This document shows positions 21,301 to 34,068 of a stretch of DNA of 64,000 nt, one piece after another. Below the pieces are notes generated by a model. It did no database searches, was not told the origin of the DNA, and saw only the letters and a program-made list of their open reading frames with translations. The translations under genes and the position numbers were made by a program. The DNA is from Phallus indusiatus (taxonomy: Eukaryota; Basidiomycota; Agaricomycetes; Phallales; Phallaceae): contig JAQFWX010000005.1 of NCBI GenBank assembly GCA_027605045.1, forward strand, positions 1,860,001-1,924,000. Direction: 5' to 3'. The stretch's first letter is position 1. Every line of letters begins with the position of its first letter.

Positions 21301-24300
21301 CCATCGCCCCCGTTTTTCGAACCCGAGTTCGAACTCGAATTCTCAAATTTGCCAATAAGAGAACTTATTCCTCCTCCAAGTGCGATTGTACCTCTCCGAG
21401 GCGGAAGCTTGAATGGACCTCCTTCCTTAATCAGACGCACTGTCTCGTCTAGTTTAGGCGTACCTGGTGCAGGTGCGGGCATAATAGGCGAAGGAAGGAC
21501 ACGCGATGAGCGAGAAGGTGAAGCTGACCGTTGCTCTTGCGACAAAGCCTGAGTCTGAGTTGGAGAAGAAGAAACGCCGTTCGCATCAACATGAGCATTA
21601 GAAACATCCACATCTCGAATTTCTTCTCTCGATGGGAACACACCATTGCCCAAAGAATTGACACTGATGGCCGGACTAGAACCTGGGTGAGGAAGAGATA
21701 CAGTCGATGGTAATGTTTGCGACCGATTCACAACATCAGCTCTCCGAACAGGACTCTCCCGACCTGCTCCACCTCCAGGTGGTGTAGGCAGAGGCCTCTT
21801 CCCCGGGGAACCAGTACCACTTGCAGACGGTGTATCCAAACTACCGGGTGCAGGTAATTGCACTTGCGACGGTGCTGGACTAACAGCAGGCTGAGCTTGA
21901 GCTTGAGTTTGCGTCTGACCCTGACCCTGAGCATGAACATGAGGTTGACCATAGGGGTTTAAAAATGTTCCAGGACTCATATTAGGACTGACACTCGGAT
22001 TACCCGCCACTTGTTGACTTTGAGTAAACGAACCCGAAGGAAGTGACGACTGCGGCTGATTTGAAGGTGCCGGAACACTAGACCCATATGGGTGCTGTTG
22101 CTGTTGCTGTTGTTGTTGTTGCACGTTGCTCTGACCAGTTTGTCCAGGGAGAGGCGTTCTCCCAAAAGGCGGATACTCTCTAGCCGGAAAAGGAGGATGG
22201 AACTGCTGTTGAGGGATACCAGGCGTAGGAGCAGTACCTGGATGAACAGCCGAGTGTGAATGAGAATGCGATTGAGGTTGTACAGCTGCAAATCCTGAAT
22301 TAGACTGTGATCCATATCCTGATCCTGATCCGGATCCGTCAGGACCTCTCGAAGGGGCACGCATCACTGGAGGAGCAGGATGCATTGGAGTATGTGGGCG
22401 GGACACAGAAGGTCCGTATCCGTATCCTGGAGTAGGCGATGGAGAAGGAGAAGGAGAAGGAGACGGTGAATGAGATTGCGTATGCGTATGTGGATTTGAG
22501 TGTGCGTGATATGATCCCGGTTGTGCAAGGTGTCCTCCTCCTCCTCCCATCATCGTAGGTGAAGGCGAAACAGCTCTAAATCCATGCCCTTGTGAAACAG
22601 CAGCAACAGGCGCAGAAGCAGAAGCAGAGGGTGAAGGCGAGACAGAACGAAAACCCTGTCCTTGTGCATGACCTTGGATAGAAGCCGGAAGAGCAGGCGA
22701 CACAGCGCGAAACCCATGCCCTTGTATCTGACTGTGAGACTGCTGAGATGCGGGAGGTTGACCGTGGTAACCGTAGCTTCCATTTGCATTTGAGCCACCA
22801 CCACCCTCGGAATGAGATGCGGGTGTGGGGATATTAGGGGCGGGGGATGGAGACACGGAAGGCGGAGGTTGTGGAGGTATAGCTGGTTGTGGCTGGTGCA
22901 GATGCAAATTTTGTTGGGAAGGGAGGTACGAAGATTGGCGGGCTGGTTGTTGTTGTGGATATCCGTTATGTTGCGGTTGCTGAGGTGGTTGAGCACCATA
23001 GTGTGTTTGTTGCGGTTGTGGATAACCTCCTTGCTGCTGCTGTTGCTGTGCCATAAATTCACGTCCCTGCGTACGTGAAACGGAATGAGAATATCCTAAA
23101 TTGGAGTGTTGAGGTGCTTGGGAGTGACTTGTCACCGAGGGATATTGAGGCGCATGAGTGTGCATGTGATGAGGAGGCTGAGGAGATGGACCGCGCTGAT
23201 GTTGATGTGCTTGAGAATGTTGATACGGTTGCTGAAACTGAGATGGCGGATATTGCCCCGACTGGGGCGGCTGAGGAGAAGGCCCACGAGGAACATGCTG
23301 CTGCTGCTGTGTTTGAGCCGGGACCTGTGCATATTGGCTCGGAAGTTGAGGCTGGCTTTGGGAATGAGTATGGTATCCACCCTACGCAGCATACAGAAAA
23401 CAAACGTCAAAAAGCTACTCAATTCTTTTTTAATAATAATCTCACTTGTGCTTGCTGAAACTTCCGAATTTGCTCCTGAACTCGCGAATATGGCTCTTGA
23501 GCTCGTGGCTGGGGCGGCGTTTGAGTTTGACCTCCTTGAATCTGCGATTGAGGCTGATAAGAAGGTTGAGAGGCTGGAGGTATAGGCGTTGGAGGGCCAA
23601 ATAATCCCTGTGCCGGACGGGACGGGGGTTGTGGGGGTTGTTGAGATTGCGGAGCCTGAGTTTGAACCGACGGATAAGAACCAAGAGAGCTACTAGTACC
23701 GAAACTTGAATTGGATTGAGGGCTGGACCCAGAAACCGAGCTATATCCAGAACTAGATGAAGGTGCTGAGTTGCCTGCATAACTGGGTAGCGTCTGTGAT
23801 CGAACTGGTTGCTGTGGCTGCGGCGTCACGGAACGATATGGAGACTGGGTCTGTTGTGCTGAGTATTGATCGGATGAGGACAAAGGCTGTGAATACGGTT
23901 TTGGGGGCGAACCACGAGTCTGCCCTGCATTGTATGATTGAGCATTAGAATACATCTGGTTCTGGTACTGATACCCCATCGAAAGTGGCCTTTGAGCAGC
24001 CGGGCCGGGGCTTACGGACCTAGGTCTTAGAGACGGTGGATGATCGTGAACTTGTTGGGACGGCTGAGAAGAGTATGAATAGGATTGAGTATTACTTTGA
24101 TTTTGAGGTAAGGTGTAGGATCGTTGAGGATAGGGATGAGATTGGGCGGCGTAATGCGGCTGCTGCTGCTGATATTGAGGGTACATCGATGACGACGATG
24201 ACGACGGATATGAAGTCTGCGGGTAATGATGAGCGGTATTATTCGAAGTTTGATTGGCATAGTGGTAATAGGAGTGCGCTTGGGCGTGTGGGTGTGTTTG

Positions 24301-24753
24301 ATGTGAGGAAGTATAAGGGTATTGACCGGTCCCGCCAGCCTGCTGTTGTCTCGCATGATTAGATCCATATGTTGAAGCAACTGTGTTCTGTTGCGATTGC
24401 GTATGCGTATGGCTCTGAGGGTACCCTGCTGCAGCTGTGGATGGCTTGCTTGGCGATGGGTATGATCCAGAATAGGAGTACGAGTAAGAATGCCCCTGCT
24501 GCTGCACAATACCCTTGGTTGGCGATGAAGAAAGAGGTGAAATTTTTGTTGGAGAGGAAGACAGCTTAGTAGGCGAGGATTTCCCGCTCGATCCACCGCT
24601 CCGACCAGATGCAATGCTTACATGGGCACTTGCACTTGAACTTGCGACGCCTTTGGACTTTGTTGGGCTAGGAGGGTTCGCGGAGGATGCCAGGGATGAA
24701 GATGATGAAGATTGAGATGGAGGATGATATGATTGCGGACGACGGCGAAACAT
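18353..24753 (-). CDS. Paxillin-like LIM-domain protein
   Basis: Six exons join in frame (24753-23446, 23381-20295, 20243-19063, 18999-18915, 18859-18509, 18451-18353) to give 2036 aa. Residues 1 to about 1830 are low-complexity: S/P/Q-rich with poly-Gln runs, repeated GFRAVSPS-type motifs and an Asp/Glu tract (about 19440-19520). The C-terminus carries three LIM zinc-binding domains: about 1834-1890 (CYGC...WHPECFRC), 1893-1965 (CYHC...CAEC...CEAC) and 1976-2027 (CRKC...CLECFVC...CESC). LIM3 has Cys where the first zinc module usually has His. The layout matches fungal Pxl1-type proteins, which act at sites of polarised growth and the cytokinetic ring with Rho GTPases. The identity of this ortholog is inferred from architecture. 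Its length is large for the family, mostly because of the disordered N-terminus. Confidence 0.85.
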
Positions 24754-25798
24754 TCCGCACGGAGCTCAATGATGACGCGATGACGCGTGGCTTCCACGAA
24801 GAGCTTTAGAGATCCCCTTTTATCACTCTCGGCTCTTTTTGAACGAGTAACAATAGGTAACAATTCTTTCCTCCCCCTACGACTACCGAAACGCGTCGAT
24901 CGGCGAAATTTTTGCTTCCAAACTTCAAACTCACGGGCAACCACAAACCTCCTCAAAAGATTATAACAAAAATACTGTCAATGCTTTGGCAAAAAAATGA
25001 GTTTACATGTGAATATTAATAACATCATAAGAGCTCACTTCTTCTGATAATGATTGTAAACCTCAAGTGAACTCAACAGAGTGCATGCAAAGTGACGCGG
25101 AACGAAAACAATGTAGATTCGGAATCTTCCGAAGCACGTGATACTGCACGCGTGCTGTTTCGATAGGGTGCTGTCTAAGCTTTTGGAAACTCGCGGGATA
25201 AGCTTATTTATTGAGAGACGCAAGGATTGTATTTCAACAAGTTTAAGATTATCGGGCTGCCTCTGAGTGAGTGAGAGATAGAGAGATTTATAAATAAAAA
25301 GGAAAGCAGTTGAAATCTTAATCAGCGTTCTCTTAACTGGTTGAAATTGTGAATTGGCTGCGAGTTTTCCCAACAGGCCATACTATGTACGAGTGTGATC
25401 GAGAATGTTGTCTGCCCTGTGGCGCAGTGGGTCAGTTTTACTTTTTTTCTTTGTCGCTTTTTCCAAACAGGAGCGGTTGGCAAAATAATTCTATTGGCCC
25501 GTAATGTTTACCACTTAAAGCACCTTTTCAAGTTCAGATATTGTATATTCAAAAAAACCACCGTTATCTAGAATTATTTTACTATGCTGGAGGTAGGGCC
25601 CATTTCACTAAACGGGATTGAACTAGCAGTCGGCTGATCACTAGTTTGACAGGGTATCTTTAGCCCAATGGATTCGAACACTTTTCATCCAATTTCCCGT
25701 AAAGTTAAAAGTTCTACGCTATACAAGTGTCTCAGTAAGGGGACTCTCAAGGATGATGAACTCCGTAGTAAATGAAGTACCTCGTCCGGACTAGGCAC
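24754..25798. other. Intergenic region
   Basis: This region probably holds the promoter of the LIM gene near 24754-25000 and the 3' flank of the DUF6535 gene. A fragment reading CCCTGTGGCGCAGTGG near 25415-25430 looks like a tRNA D-arm, but no matching anticodon and T-arms could be placed. No gene is supported. Confidence 0.5.
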
Positions 25799-28746
25799 CT
25801 ATGCACGCTCTTCGTTATCGTGGTCATTGATTGACGTTGTATTCCCAGGCACAGGTTGTTCGGAAGTGGCCTCAGGTTGTATGTGGGACACACCTATGAG
25901 TTGTCCGAACTCACGCACAGATGTCACTAATCTACGACGAGCATATATGCCCTTGTAATACTCTCGTTGAAATGCAATAGGTAAATTTGCGTGATCAGAT
26001 TGGACCATTTCATTCATAGCGGCAAATAGCTTGTCCAACTTGTCCCTGGCAATCTTCGATATCAGGAGCAGGAAATATTCTTTTGTATCGTGGTTATACC
26101 ACCCGACGAGTGCCCATAGTTGTAAAAGCACGGAGCGGTCGTAAAGAATGGTGAACAGCCTGGGATTCTTCTTTGGGTCCACGGATTTGAAGAGGTTCAT
26201 TAAGATTAGACATATTGTCTTTTCCTTTTTGATATCCTGATAATACATCAGGTTCTGAACACATTTTGAGAAGTTAGAGATAGCATTTGTGTCATTTAAG
26301 AGGATTGTGGATAGATGGTGTCGGTTCTGAGACACGAGCAGCAGCAGGAAAAGGGGACGTGTGTCACATGAGAGCTTCGAGTCGAGATCTCGCGAGTACC
26401 ATTGATATATGAGAGTGAGGTCGTGGCCGTCCGTGAAAGGCAAGTGGTTATCCAGATGAGTGTCCTCAAGTGGCGGGGGCAGCATTGTACGCAAAGCCGA
26501 AACTGCATTCCATCTGGCTCCATATGTCATAGACTCGCACCAGAACGAGCCCATGCAGCAAATCTCTCTGAAGAAGCGGAGGCCATACGCTAAACGGAGG
26601 CTATCTACTAATGGGTAGAGGCAACCAGAGGATATAAGACAGTCATTAAAGCTGCGAAATACATAATCCAAGGACCCCAGTTTTCGCTCTTTCTCGATGT
26701 CGAGTGGATCATCGGAAGTGAGGTTACGATAAATGATCAGAAGGAGGTTATAGCACGTTTCATAAGTTTCGGCTTTCAAGTGACCAAACAGGCAAAGAAA
26801 CTTCAACAATCCCAGTCCTTCACTCTCAAAGCGTACCAACCCGGTGTCACCCATACCGGTGAGTATATACGGATTTATGGTAGCATCAGGTCGCACCTGC
26901 TCTAGGAGATAACCCCACATGGCCAGTGGAAGTCTGCAATTGCCCTTGATCGCATCATGGAGAACTTGGAACTTATCATCGCGTCGTAACACAGTGTCTG
27001 CAATACGAAGATAGACTTGAAACTCTCCTTCCTCCAAGTGATTTCCTAGCGAATCGGGAATAGACCGGAGGAGATCCCGGTGACCGCGTTCATCAGTCAG
27101 GAGATCCAAGCATAGGCCATATCGCAAGTCCACAGCATTGGCTTCACTGATCTCCAAACTACGGTTGAGATTTCTAAGGATATCAAAGCCAAATTGATCG
27201 CTGATTGTTGGATTCATCGCCGCACAACGTGCGATCATTCGATGAACGCTTCTGTCCCAGGAAATCCCATAGAGCCAACTGAGTGCCTCGTAATCCAGGA
27301 ACGTTGCGGTTTCAACTACTTGTTTTATGTTCTCTTCTCTCCACTTGGTATATCCAGTGAAGTTGTCACGGAGTCTCCAAAATCCACGGTGCATGACACT
27401 AGCTAACCTCGAAATAAACGTGAATCCGTGTTGGAAAAAGCCGATGGCATAGCAGGCGGAAGTTTGAATCATCCGGCGACTTTCAGGATTTGTTTTTCTC
27501 CGGACAACCTGAGGACCCCAATTTAAAATATTTTGTAAAGTAAAAAAGAGGAAGCCAACGTAAATCGTCATCGAGGTTGTATATGGACATTCCGGATACC
27601 GAATTGGCAATATCACGGAGATAAAATATAAGGTATAGGTGATGCCCGTAATACCGACAATCGTCCACGCGATGGTAGCGTTCAATGGAAATAGCATTAT
27701 GATGATGCCCGTGAGGAACAGACCGACAGCAAGATAGAGAAGGACAGGAAGGAGGTCAAGGATGGTACCGACCTGCCACATTTCAAAGCCTTTGAACCGT
27801 AGTTGCCTGACCCTGACCCTTTCCTTGGCTGTTCCAGGGATAAAAGCCAATGAATAGCGTAACCATTGTTTCGCGATGACAGCAAACAACGCTGTAGACA
27901 ACGTGATCGCTAAACTAGTAAACCACAGGCCGTTTACTAACAATGCGTTCGTCGATGGCGTGAACGGCGATGTAGGTGTCAATGTTGAGTTTTGGATCAT
28001 ATTTAGTGGGCTGCCATTAGATTGGGCTCGTAGAATTCCGGCTATTTCGAATAACAGGGATGCAGAGACTTGGGAATTGTCTTGTTGCAGGCTCTGCAAA
28101 GCCTGTACGATGAATGTCGTTATAACGATGGAGAACAGACCCGCCTGACAACAAAATAGTGAGCTTAATTAAAAAAACAAAATGAATATGTCTTACAAAA
28201 ACGAGGAGAACATCTGCCGCCCCTTTCCACTCTTCAACTCTCTCGCGATCGAATGGCTCGGCTTCATCAAGGTAAGTGAACCAAATACGAGCATTCTCGG
28301 AAGTCTCTTCTCCGCATCGATCTCGAGTATATTTCTGCTCGTATGCATCTCTATTATTCACTAACATGCCTCATGTTAGATTGCATAGAGTAAGCGAGAA
28401 TTGTGATACTCACGACCAACTTCGTGCGTTAATCCGAAAACGCTTCTATGTTTCTTCTTGCGTCGTTGCCTATTAGGCTGGGTAACATCAGGAGAAGGGC
28501 CTTTGAAAAAGTAAGTAAATGATGAAATTTGAATATAACGTATCGTAAAACAGAAAACTCACTGAGCAGATTGCGGGGTGGCACAGATTGCTTGCTGTCC
28601 TCGTTCAAAGAAGTCGCCCGGGAGCTTGTGGGCGAAGCGCTTTCAGCAATCGACGCACTACTAGGCCTTTCCGCGGCCACTCCAGAACTTCTTCCATTTT
28701 CGTTCTGAGCATCGATGAGTGCTGTTGTTCCTCTCAAGCTAGACAT
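25799..28746 (-). CDS. DUF6535 domain membrane protein
   Basis: Four exons (28746-28563, 28500-28414, 28360-28197, 28144-25799) join in consistent phase to give 926 aa. The N-terminus is a Ser/Ala-rich tail. The DUF6535 region (about residues 114-290) begins ARIWFTYLDEAEPFDRERVE, followed by AGLFSIVITTFIVQ (TM1), LWFTSLAITLSTALFAVIAKQW, then LPVLLYLAVGLFLTGIII and a last helix near ITGITYTLYFISVILP. The rest, about 640 aa, is a soluble helical region without a recognised motif. The domain is largely Agaricomycete-specific, often expanded, and of unknown function. The open frame over 2.3 kb and clean introns suggest an active gene. Confidence 0.85.
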
Positions 28747-29149
28747 GATATGTGGCTGATGGTTGATTGGGATATAGGGTTATGTGAACAGGGGGCGTTT
28801 GAGAAACGTTTGTGGCAAAACTTGCCTTCAATTTGTTACTCAAAACGCTCGCTTCGTTTGCATCGCGTGGCAGTGAAGGTCAATATTAATAGGATTGGGC
28901 GCCAGAAAACGTGCTCTATCTAATTGAACTTTAACACCAATCAGTACTCGATTTTCTATATTTACTAACTTTTCAGAAGTCGCAACAAATTTCTGGTTTT
29001 CGGCAGAAGCCCGCCGCTTGTAATCGACCTCTCGGGTCTGTCAGTTTTGTCTGAGGCTGTTACCGCAGCTGAGCTGTTCCTACATACGTGGTCGACGCAC
29101 TGCTTCGCCCGATGTTTGGAGCCCGGCGCCATCTAACGACCTTTTAACT
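28747..29149. other. Intergenic region
   Basis: This holds the promoter side of the DUF6535 gene and the 3' flank of the decayed SDR. I see no coding sequence or structured element. Confidence 0.5.
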
Positions 29150-30190
29150 ACCATTTGGAAAATCAGTTCCAATTATCACATCTTCCCATTCTGTCAACGT
29201 CCCAGCAGTTTTATCCAAAATACTCCGAAGACCCAAGGAATCGCTACCAAGCTGAATACAAATGGAATTTGACGTCCGTGAGCGACACCTTGACGCACAA
29301 CGTCCACGATTACTTGTGCAACTTTCGTAGGGTCACCAAGTTGCTTCTTTTTATACGCTTTTTGCAATCGTTATTTCAGAAACTCCTTTAACAAATTCGA
29401 GCGCACACGTACCATTAATACCAGCCTCGGGTTATATGGCATAAGATGACCTTCTTCAAGCAAAGACGTCCTAACAAATCCCGACCGTGACTCCAAACAA
29501 ATGCTTCTAAGACCCAAAGGTTCAATCTCATGGTGCGACGTTTCTGACAGAGCCGGAAGAACAATTGTTACAACTTGACAAATAACGAAAGTTGGCACTA
29601 ACTTCGTATAACAGACTTAGCACTGGCATAAAGCCCAAAATTTGAAGAGTCGCTCCACGCGCTGAAAGAGCCCATGAACACGACCGTTCCCGATTTCTGA
29701 GCTCTCATGTAAGGTAGAACGGCGCGGGTAGTATTTAGTGCTCCAAAGACAAGCGTGCTGGATTAAGATATGATCAGCGCATCCGTAAGACCAGAGTAGA
29801 AATTGTATACTGGTATAGTCGTGTTTCTTTGGGGCTACAATTGAACGATCATCGGTCATCAGCCACCACATACAAAAAAGTAATAACTGTCTTATGTATT
29901 TTCCTCCAACGCGCCGATCTCAACATAGGCTGCGTTGTTGACCAAAATATCAATACGGCCGTGAATTTTAACAGCCTCTTTCGTAATGGCATGCAGGTTG
30001 TCTAGCGAATCCGTAACATCCAATTGCAGAATATCGGCACCCGCTTTTTTCAAATCATTGATTTTAGCAATATTGCGGACTGTTGCTATAACCTTCTCTC
30101 CACGCTTTAAAGCGGCCAAGGTGAGTTCACGACCTGTACCGGTACTAGGTGCTGTCACTGCTGTGTTAATAGCGCCGGATAGACAATGAT
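29150..30190 (-). pseudogene. Short-chain dehydrogenase/reductase pseudogene
   Basis: This is a decayed paralog of the SDR at 46905-48061. Recognisable parts on the minus strand are STGTGRELTLAAL and NNAAY (about 29892-30158), the catalytic-loop region GLYASAK near 29620, EIEPLGLRSICLE near 29500-29530, and EWEDVIIGTDFP near 29160. The first exon with the LITGTS start is missing, and a frameshift separates GRQIPF from the C-terminal part. Splice sites between parts are still visible, so decay is fairly recent. Confidence 0.75.
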
Positions 30191-30200
30191 GGTGACCAGC

Positions 30201-32071
30201 GACGTAGTCGTTAAGAATATTTGCAAAGGACGCAAAACCATTGATTGTAACAAGAACAAATATCGATCCCTGCGCGCGTCTTCCACAAAACCGAGCAGCA
30301 TCATCTCCGTTTCAACATCCCTGATTCCTGATTCCTCTTATCCCTCTTTAACAACAACTATGTAATATGAACGAAATGCACTACGAGTTCAAGGCGAAGC
30401 CTTAAACGTTTAAACGTCAGAAATGCACAAATGAAATGAAATGAAAAGAATAGCTCACCAAGGGGAGGCAGGAAAAAAAAAGTGATATCCACTACCCTAA
30501 CGTTAATAAGCCCCTCGGAATGCACACACCCACTTACGTAACGGACGTCTATTACCATAAAAGGAAACTGACTTTGAATTATGAGCGTCTAATATCCTAA
30601 ATGGGTTACATGACATCATTGTTGTCGAGCTTCAGTCACGTGACATATGTGACGTGTCACTTCGTCACATGTAACGCGCAGACATAAGAAGCAGAATAAA
30701 CATTTGTATCTGATTTTTAAGTCTTATTTTAATGAATTAATTTCACTTGGAGACGTAATAGATGGTCCTCCAATAAAATAGAAAGAGTAATTCCTGTAAA
30801 TAGCTGTCGCAGGTCTTTGCCGGCTTATGTAATTAGGGTTAAGACTAGGGTTAAGGCTAACGCTAACAAGGGGTCGCCGACGGACCCACCCCCCCTAGTG
30901 GCGGTCTGGGCGCTTATTTTTTGCCTCCCCTTGTAGCTCACCTCAAGCTCACCTACGATTTCAGGGCGAGCGTGACTAAGCTAAAAAAGTATCTACGCAA
31001 GCGCCCACACTTAGTCGCTGACTCCACGTTTGACACTCCTCGATTTTTAAGTCAAGCTTATCATCGTATTGTGCGAGAATTGCAATACACCATTTTTGAC
31101 TTAATTGTGTCAATATCCCCAGCTGGCTATTCATTGTTATGTCCAACCGACCAAGTGGGGGCTATCTCTTTCAAAACGTCAGGATTGACTCTGGGACGGG
31201 TAAATGTTCATCTGCGCAACAGTCGCACGTTTATCACTCCGCTGTGTCTCGAACAGCAAGGAGACAGAGATTTATTTTGAAGCTCTTTTATCATCGCTGC
31301 TCATTGGGTATGGATAACAACATTCATTATTTTCCGAGCCAAATGCAATGACCAAAATGCCGGCAAGGGTGGGACGTTACCGGCGTTCCCTTTGTTCAGC
31401 TTGACCGTTGAAATTTGAAATGTTGTACGGGTTCACACCACAATTTAATGTGTAGGTAATGTACCGTTCATTTTATGGGAAAGCCTTTTGATCTCTTACC
31501 ACCACCATCTAGTATTCTCCCACGCTTCGAAACAAAGGAATTCAGACGACCCATCGTACTCACAAGCCTTGGGTCACCATACTCTGAAGCTTCACATCGC
31601 CATATGACGTCTCATTCATATTGACTGCTTCCTTGATATACTTTTCCTACCCACCGTCCTCACTGTGCTGAAATCTGTCCACATCCGATCCACAACACTT
31701 GCGGCCATCACGGCCACATTCCCCCGTTAAAACAAAACCCTATCATACAAGTGGGGATTTCAGGCCAATCGTCACACGGATGCAGCACTACTGCTAAAAG
31801 CAATGTGCGTAAAATTATTTTTTCTTGTTCATCGTCTCTCCCTCTGCATTCACCCTTTTATCTCTCCCAGTAACAACACTCTTTCGATCTGAAATTTTCA
31901 TCCCTCAAAAATTAGCTGGGAAAATGGGGTAAGCTATGCCTATTGTTTGTCGTTTCAATCGTTTTTCACAACTAGTTGCATCATTAAAGAAAACATTTAT
32001 TATTTACAGTACATGGCTGTTGCCAAAAATCACATTCGTAGAGGAACAGAGGCGGTACGGAGACTTCAAGC
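30201..32071. other. Gene-poor region
   Basis: No supported gene. Notable sequence includes clustered GTCACGTGAC/TCACATG-type palindromes (about 30630-30680) and a degenerate TTAGGGTTA-like pair next to GGCTAACGCTAAC (about 30831-30866). An open stretch at about 30921-31280 has no start context or motif I recognise. Confidence 0.45.
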
Positions 32072-32482
32072 TCACGCTCGAAAGTTGTAGATTTGACGGT
32101 GCAGCATCTCCGTCAATTCACGCTAAAACGAGGTAATAAAAAAGTAATAGATAAAAGGTTAGGCAGGGACATGCGTGAGATAACGGTCGGCTTACCTGTT
32201 TTCTAATACACTCGCTCCATTCTCGGAGCAGTTGTTCCTCCTCCTCAGGAGTGAAGATCGGGCCGGTCTCCATATACGGAATTTGTTTCTAAAATGGAGC
32301 ACGTCACGGTCAAAGGTTGGAAAAGAACAAGTTGTTGCTTTAAAATTTACCTCGCGTGTAACGGTTTTCTCCTCTTGTTGAAAATAGTTTTCAATAAGAG
32401 CGGAAAACGCGTCTTGAAACACATCTTTACATTGGGAAGCGGTATTGGTGATAACGTTGGAGGTAGTCATGGTATTGGGCAT
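32072..32482 (-). CDS. Small three-exon hypothetical protein
   Basis: Exons 32482-32351, 32288-32196 and 32122-32072 join, all in phase 0, to give 91 aa. Both introns are of usual basidiomycete length with GTAAAT/TTTTAG and GTAAGC/TTTTAG ends. The protein is hydrophilic and probably helical: it opens MPNTMTTSNVI, has FQQEEKTVTRE, then FTPEEEEQLLREW and ends RQIYNFRA. No signal peptide or membrane segment is seen and no known family recognised. Three consecutive in-phase exons with good splice sites are the support. Its upstream region (about 32600-32830) also exists inverted at about 7200-7460. Confidence 0.6.
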
Positions 32483-34068
32483 GCCAGTTGTTGGTTATCA
32501 AATGACGTGGTACCAAAGGAGTTCCCCAATATATACACTCGTACCCCACCGTGTTGTCCAAGAAATTCAACTCGTCCGTTTCGCGATCATAGGACAGACG
32601 ATGTCCATGATGAGATCCGAGACGAGCTATGCATGGAAAGTCCCGAAACGCGCGACATTACCGAGTCACGTTACACGACGCGTACTTGATTGTTTCAGAA
32701 AAATGTATATATACTAAGAACCAGTATCTACAATAAACAACTAATTTTTCCCCATCTTTCTCTCTATTTTCCAAACACACAGTCACTGATTCCCGTATCT
32801 TTCCTGCCACTCTCCTGAGGCGCTCTCATCAGTCAATCGTCCTAACCTGTGTCCATTATATGCGTAATGTCCTAAACAATAACCTCACAGGGACAACGGA
32901 CGCGGCGTACGTGTGTCAGATTAGATTTAAGTGTCGATAGCTCGGCAAATGCCGTAGCATGTTTATCAAACCTAAGACGGAACCCTGCGTCTCTAGACTG
33001 ATTCAAAATAGAAGTTCTCTTCCCTGTGTTGGTTCAAAGTCCTCGTCACCGCGATGTTTGAAATTTGAAAAAAAAAACAATAGTTCTGAAGGGCTGATAA
33101 TTAGACTCCTCCACCAGATATGAGAAACGCTCTGTCGCTTAGTCCAATCTTAGGCACACCTCTTCTTCGGTTAATTTGTGATTGTTTTGCGCTGCATTAT
33201 GAATCGAAGAGCATGAACTATGTCGGCGTGACTCGTCCATGCGAGCAGATTTTTTAAAAATCGCGCTCTAACATGTAAAATTGAGAATACCTTCTAGTAT
33301 GAAATTAATATCACACACAGCTAATAAATATTTGATTCAATAAGTATCTTCCGAAAAACTGACACAATTGGGAGGCAGCGGAAAATTCCTCGTTTCCGAC
33401 CAAAGAACAAACCCCTCAACTTATCGCGGCGACGACTCGGCGGAGTTTGCGTCTCCCTGATCCTGCGTTCAGCTGATTTCGGGTACGTCGTTCTAAAATT
33501 ATGCAAAATTTTCCCGTTGAGATACCAATAAAACGGACAATGGTTCCCTCGAAACAAAGGATTCTCCGCGTATACTTCCTCTCGAACAAAGGAATCGATA
33601 AGAATCAACTAACGAGTTTTATGTAAGTGGAGTGTGCACCAAGACAGACCCTCTCACATGACCTGATTGAAACGTGGATCGATTTGTATAAAAATAGGAC
33701 AAAGACGGTGAAAGATATATAAAGCGCAGGTAAGCTTGCCCTCCCAAGAACGTGGAAAACACTACCCCTCTCCTTCTCACATTCTTAACGCAATAGCACC
33801 CCGGCTATATGCCTCATCGCGGACGCGGTATTTACACTTAACCAACATTGGTCTTCGCTGAGCTCACAGACATAATTAATAACAGGCATTCACACGAAAC
33901 TTGAAGAACGACAAAGCAAGAATGGTATTTGTGGTATCATTACAATCTCGACTTTACAACCAGCTAATACGAAAATTACAATTTGCAGAAATACACGATA
34001 TTGAACGAAGACGAATAAAGATACAGTTAATCTCAAACCCCAAAACGTTGAACACCAGACATTTTGAC
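32483..34068. other. Intergenic region including a repeat copy
   Basis: About 32600-32830 is similar to the reverse complement of 7200-7460 and forms the upstream region of the 91-aa gene. The remainder, 32840-34068, shows no supported gene. Short open frames there lack splice or start support. Confidence 0.5.

Noticed and set aside
23075..23585. Long plus-strand frames opposite the LIM gene
   Set aside because: They are by-products of the biased, repeat-rich codon use of the minus-strand gene, whose exons join in phase.
25410..25520. tRNA-like start CCCTGTGGCGCAGTGG
   Set aside because: No anticodon stem or T-arm with the right spacing could be placed, even allowing an intron. Likely chance or a dead relic.
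33321..33608. 95-codon minus-strand frame
   Set aside because: Composition is not coding-like and no splice or start context supports it.
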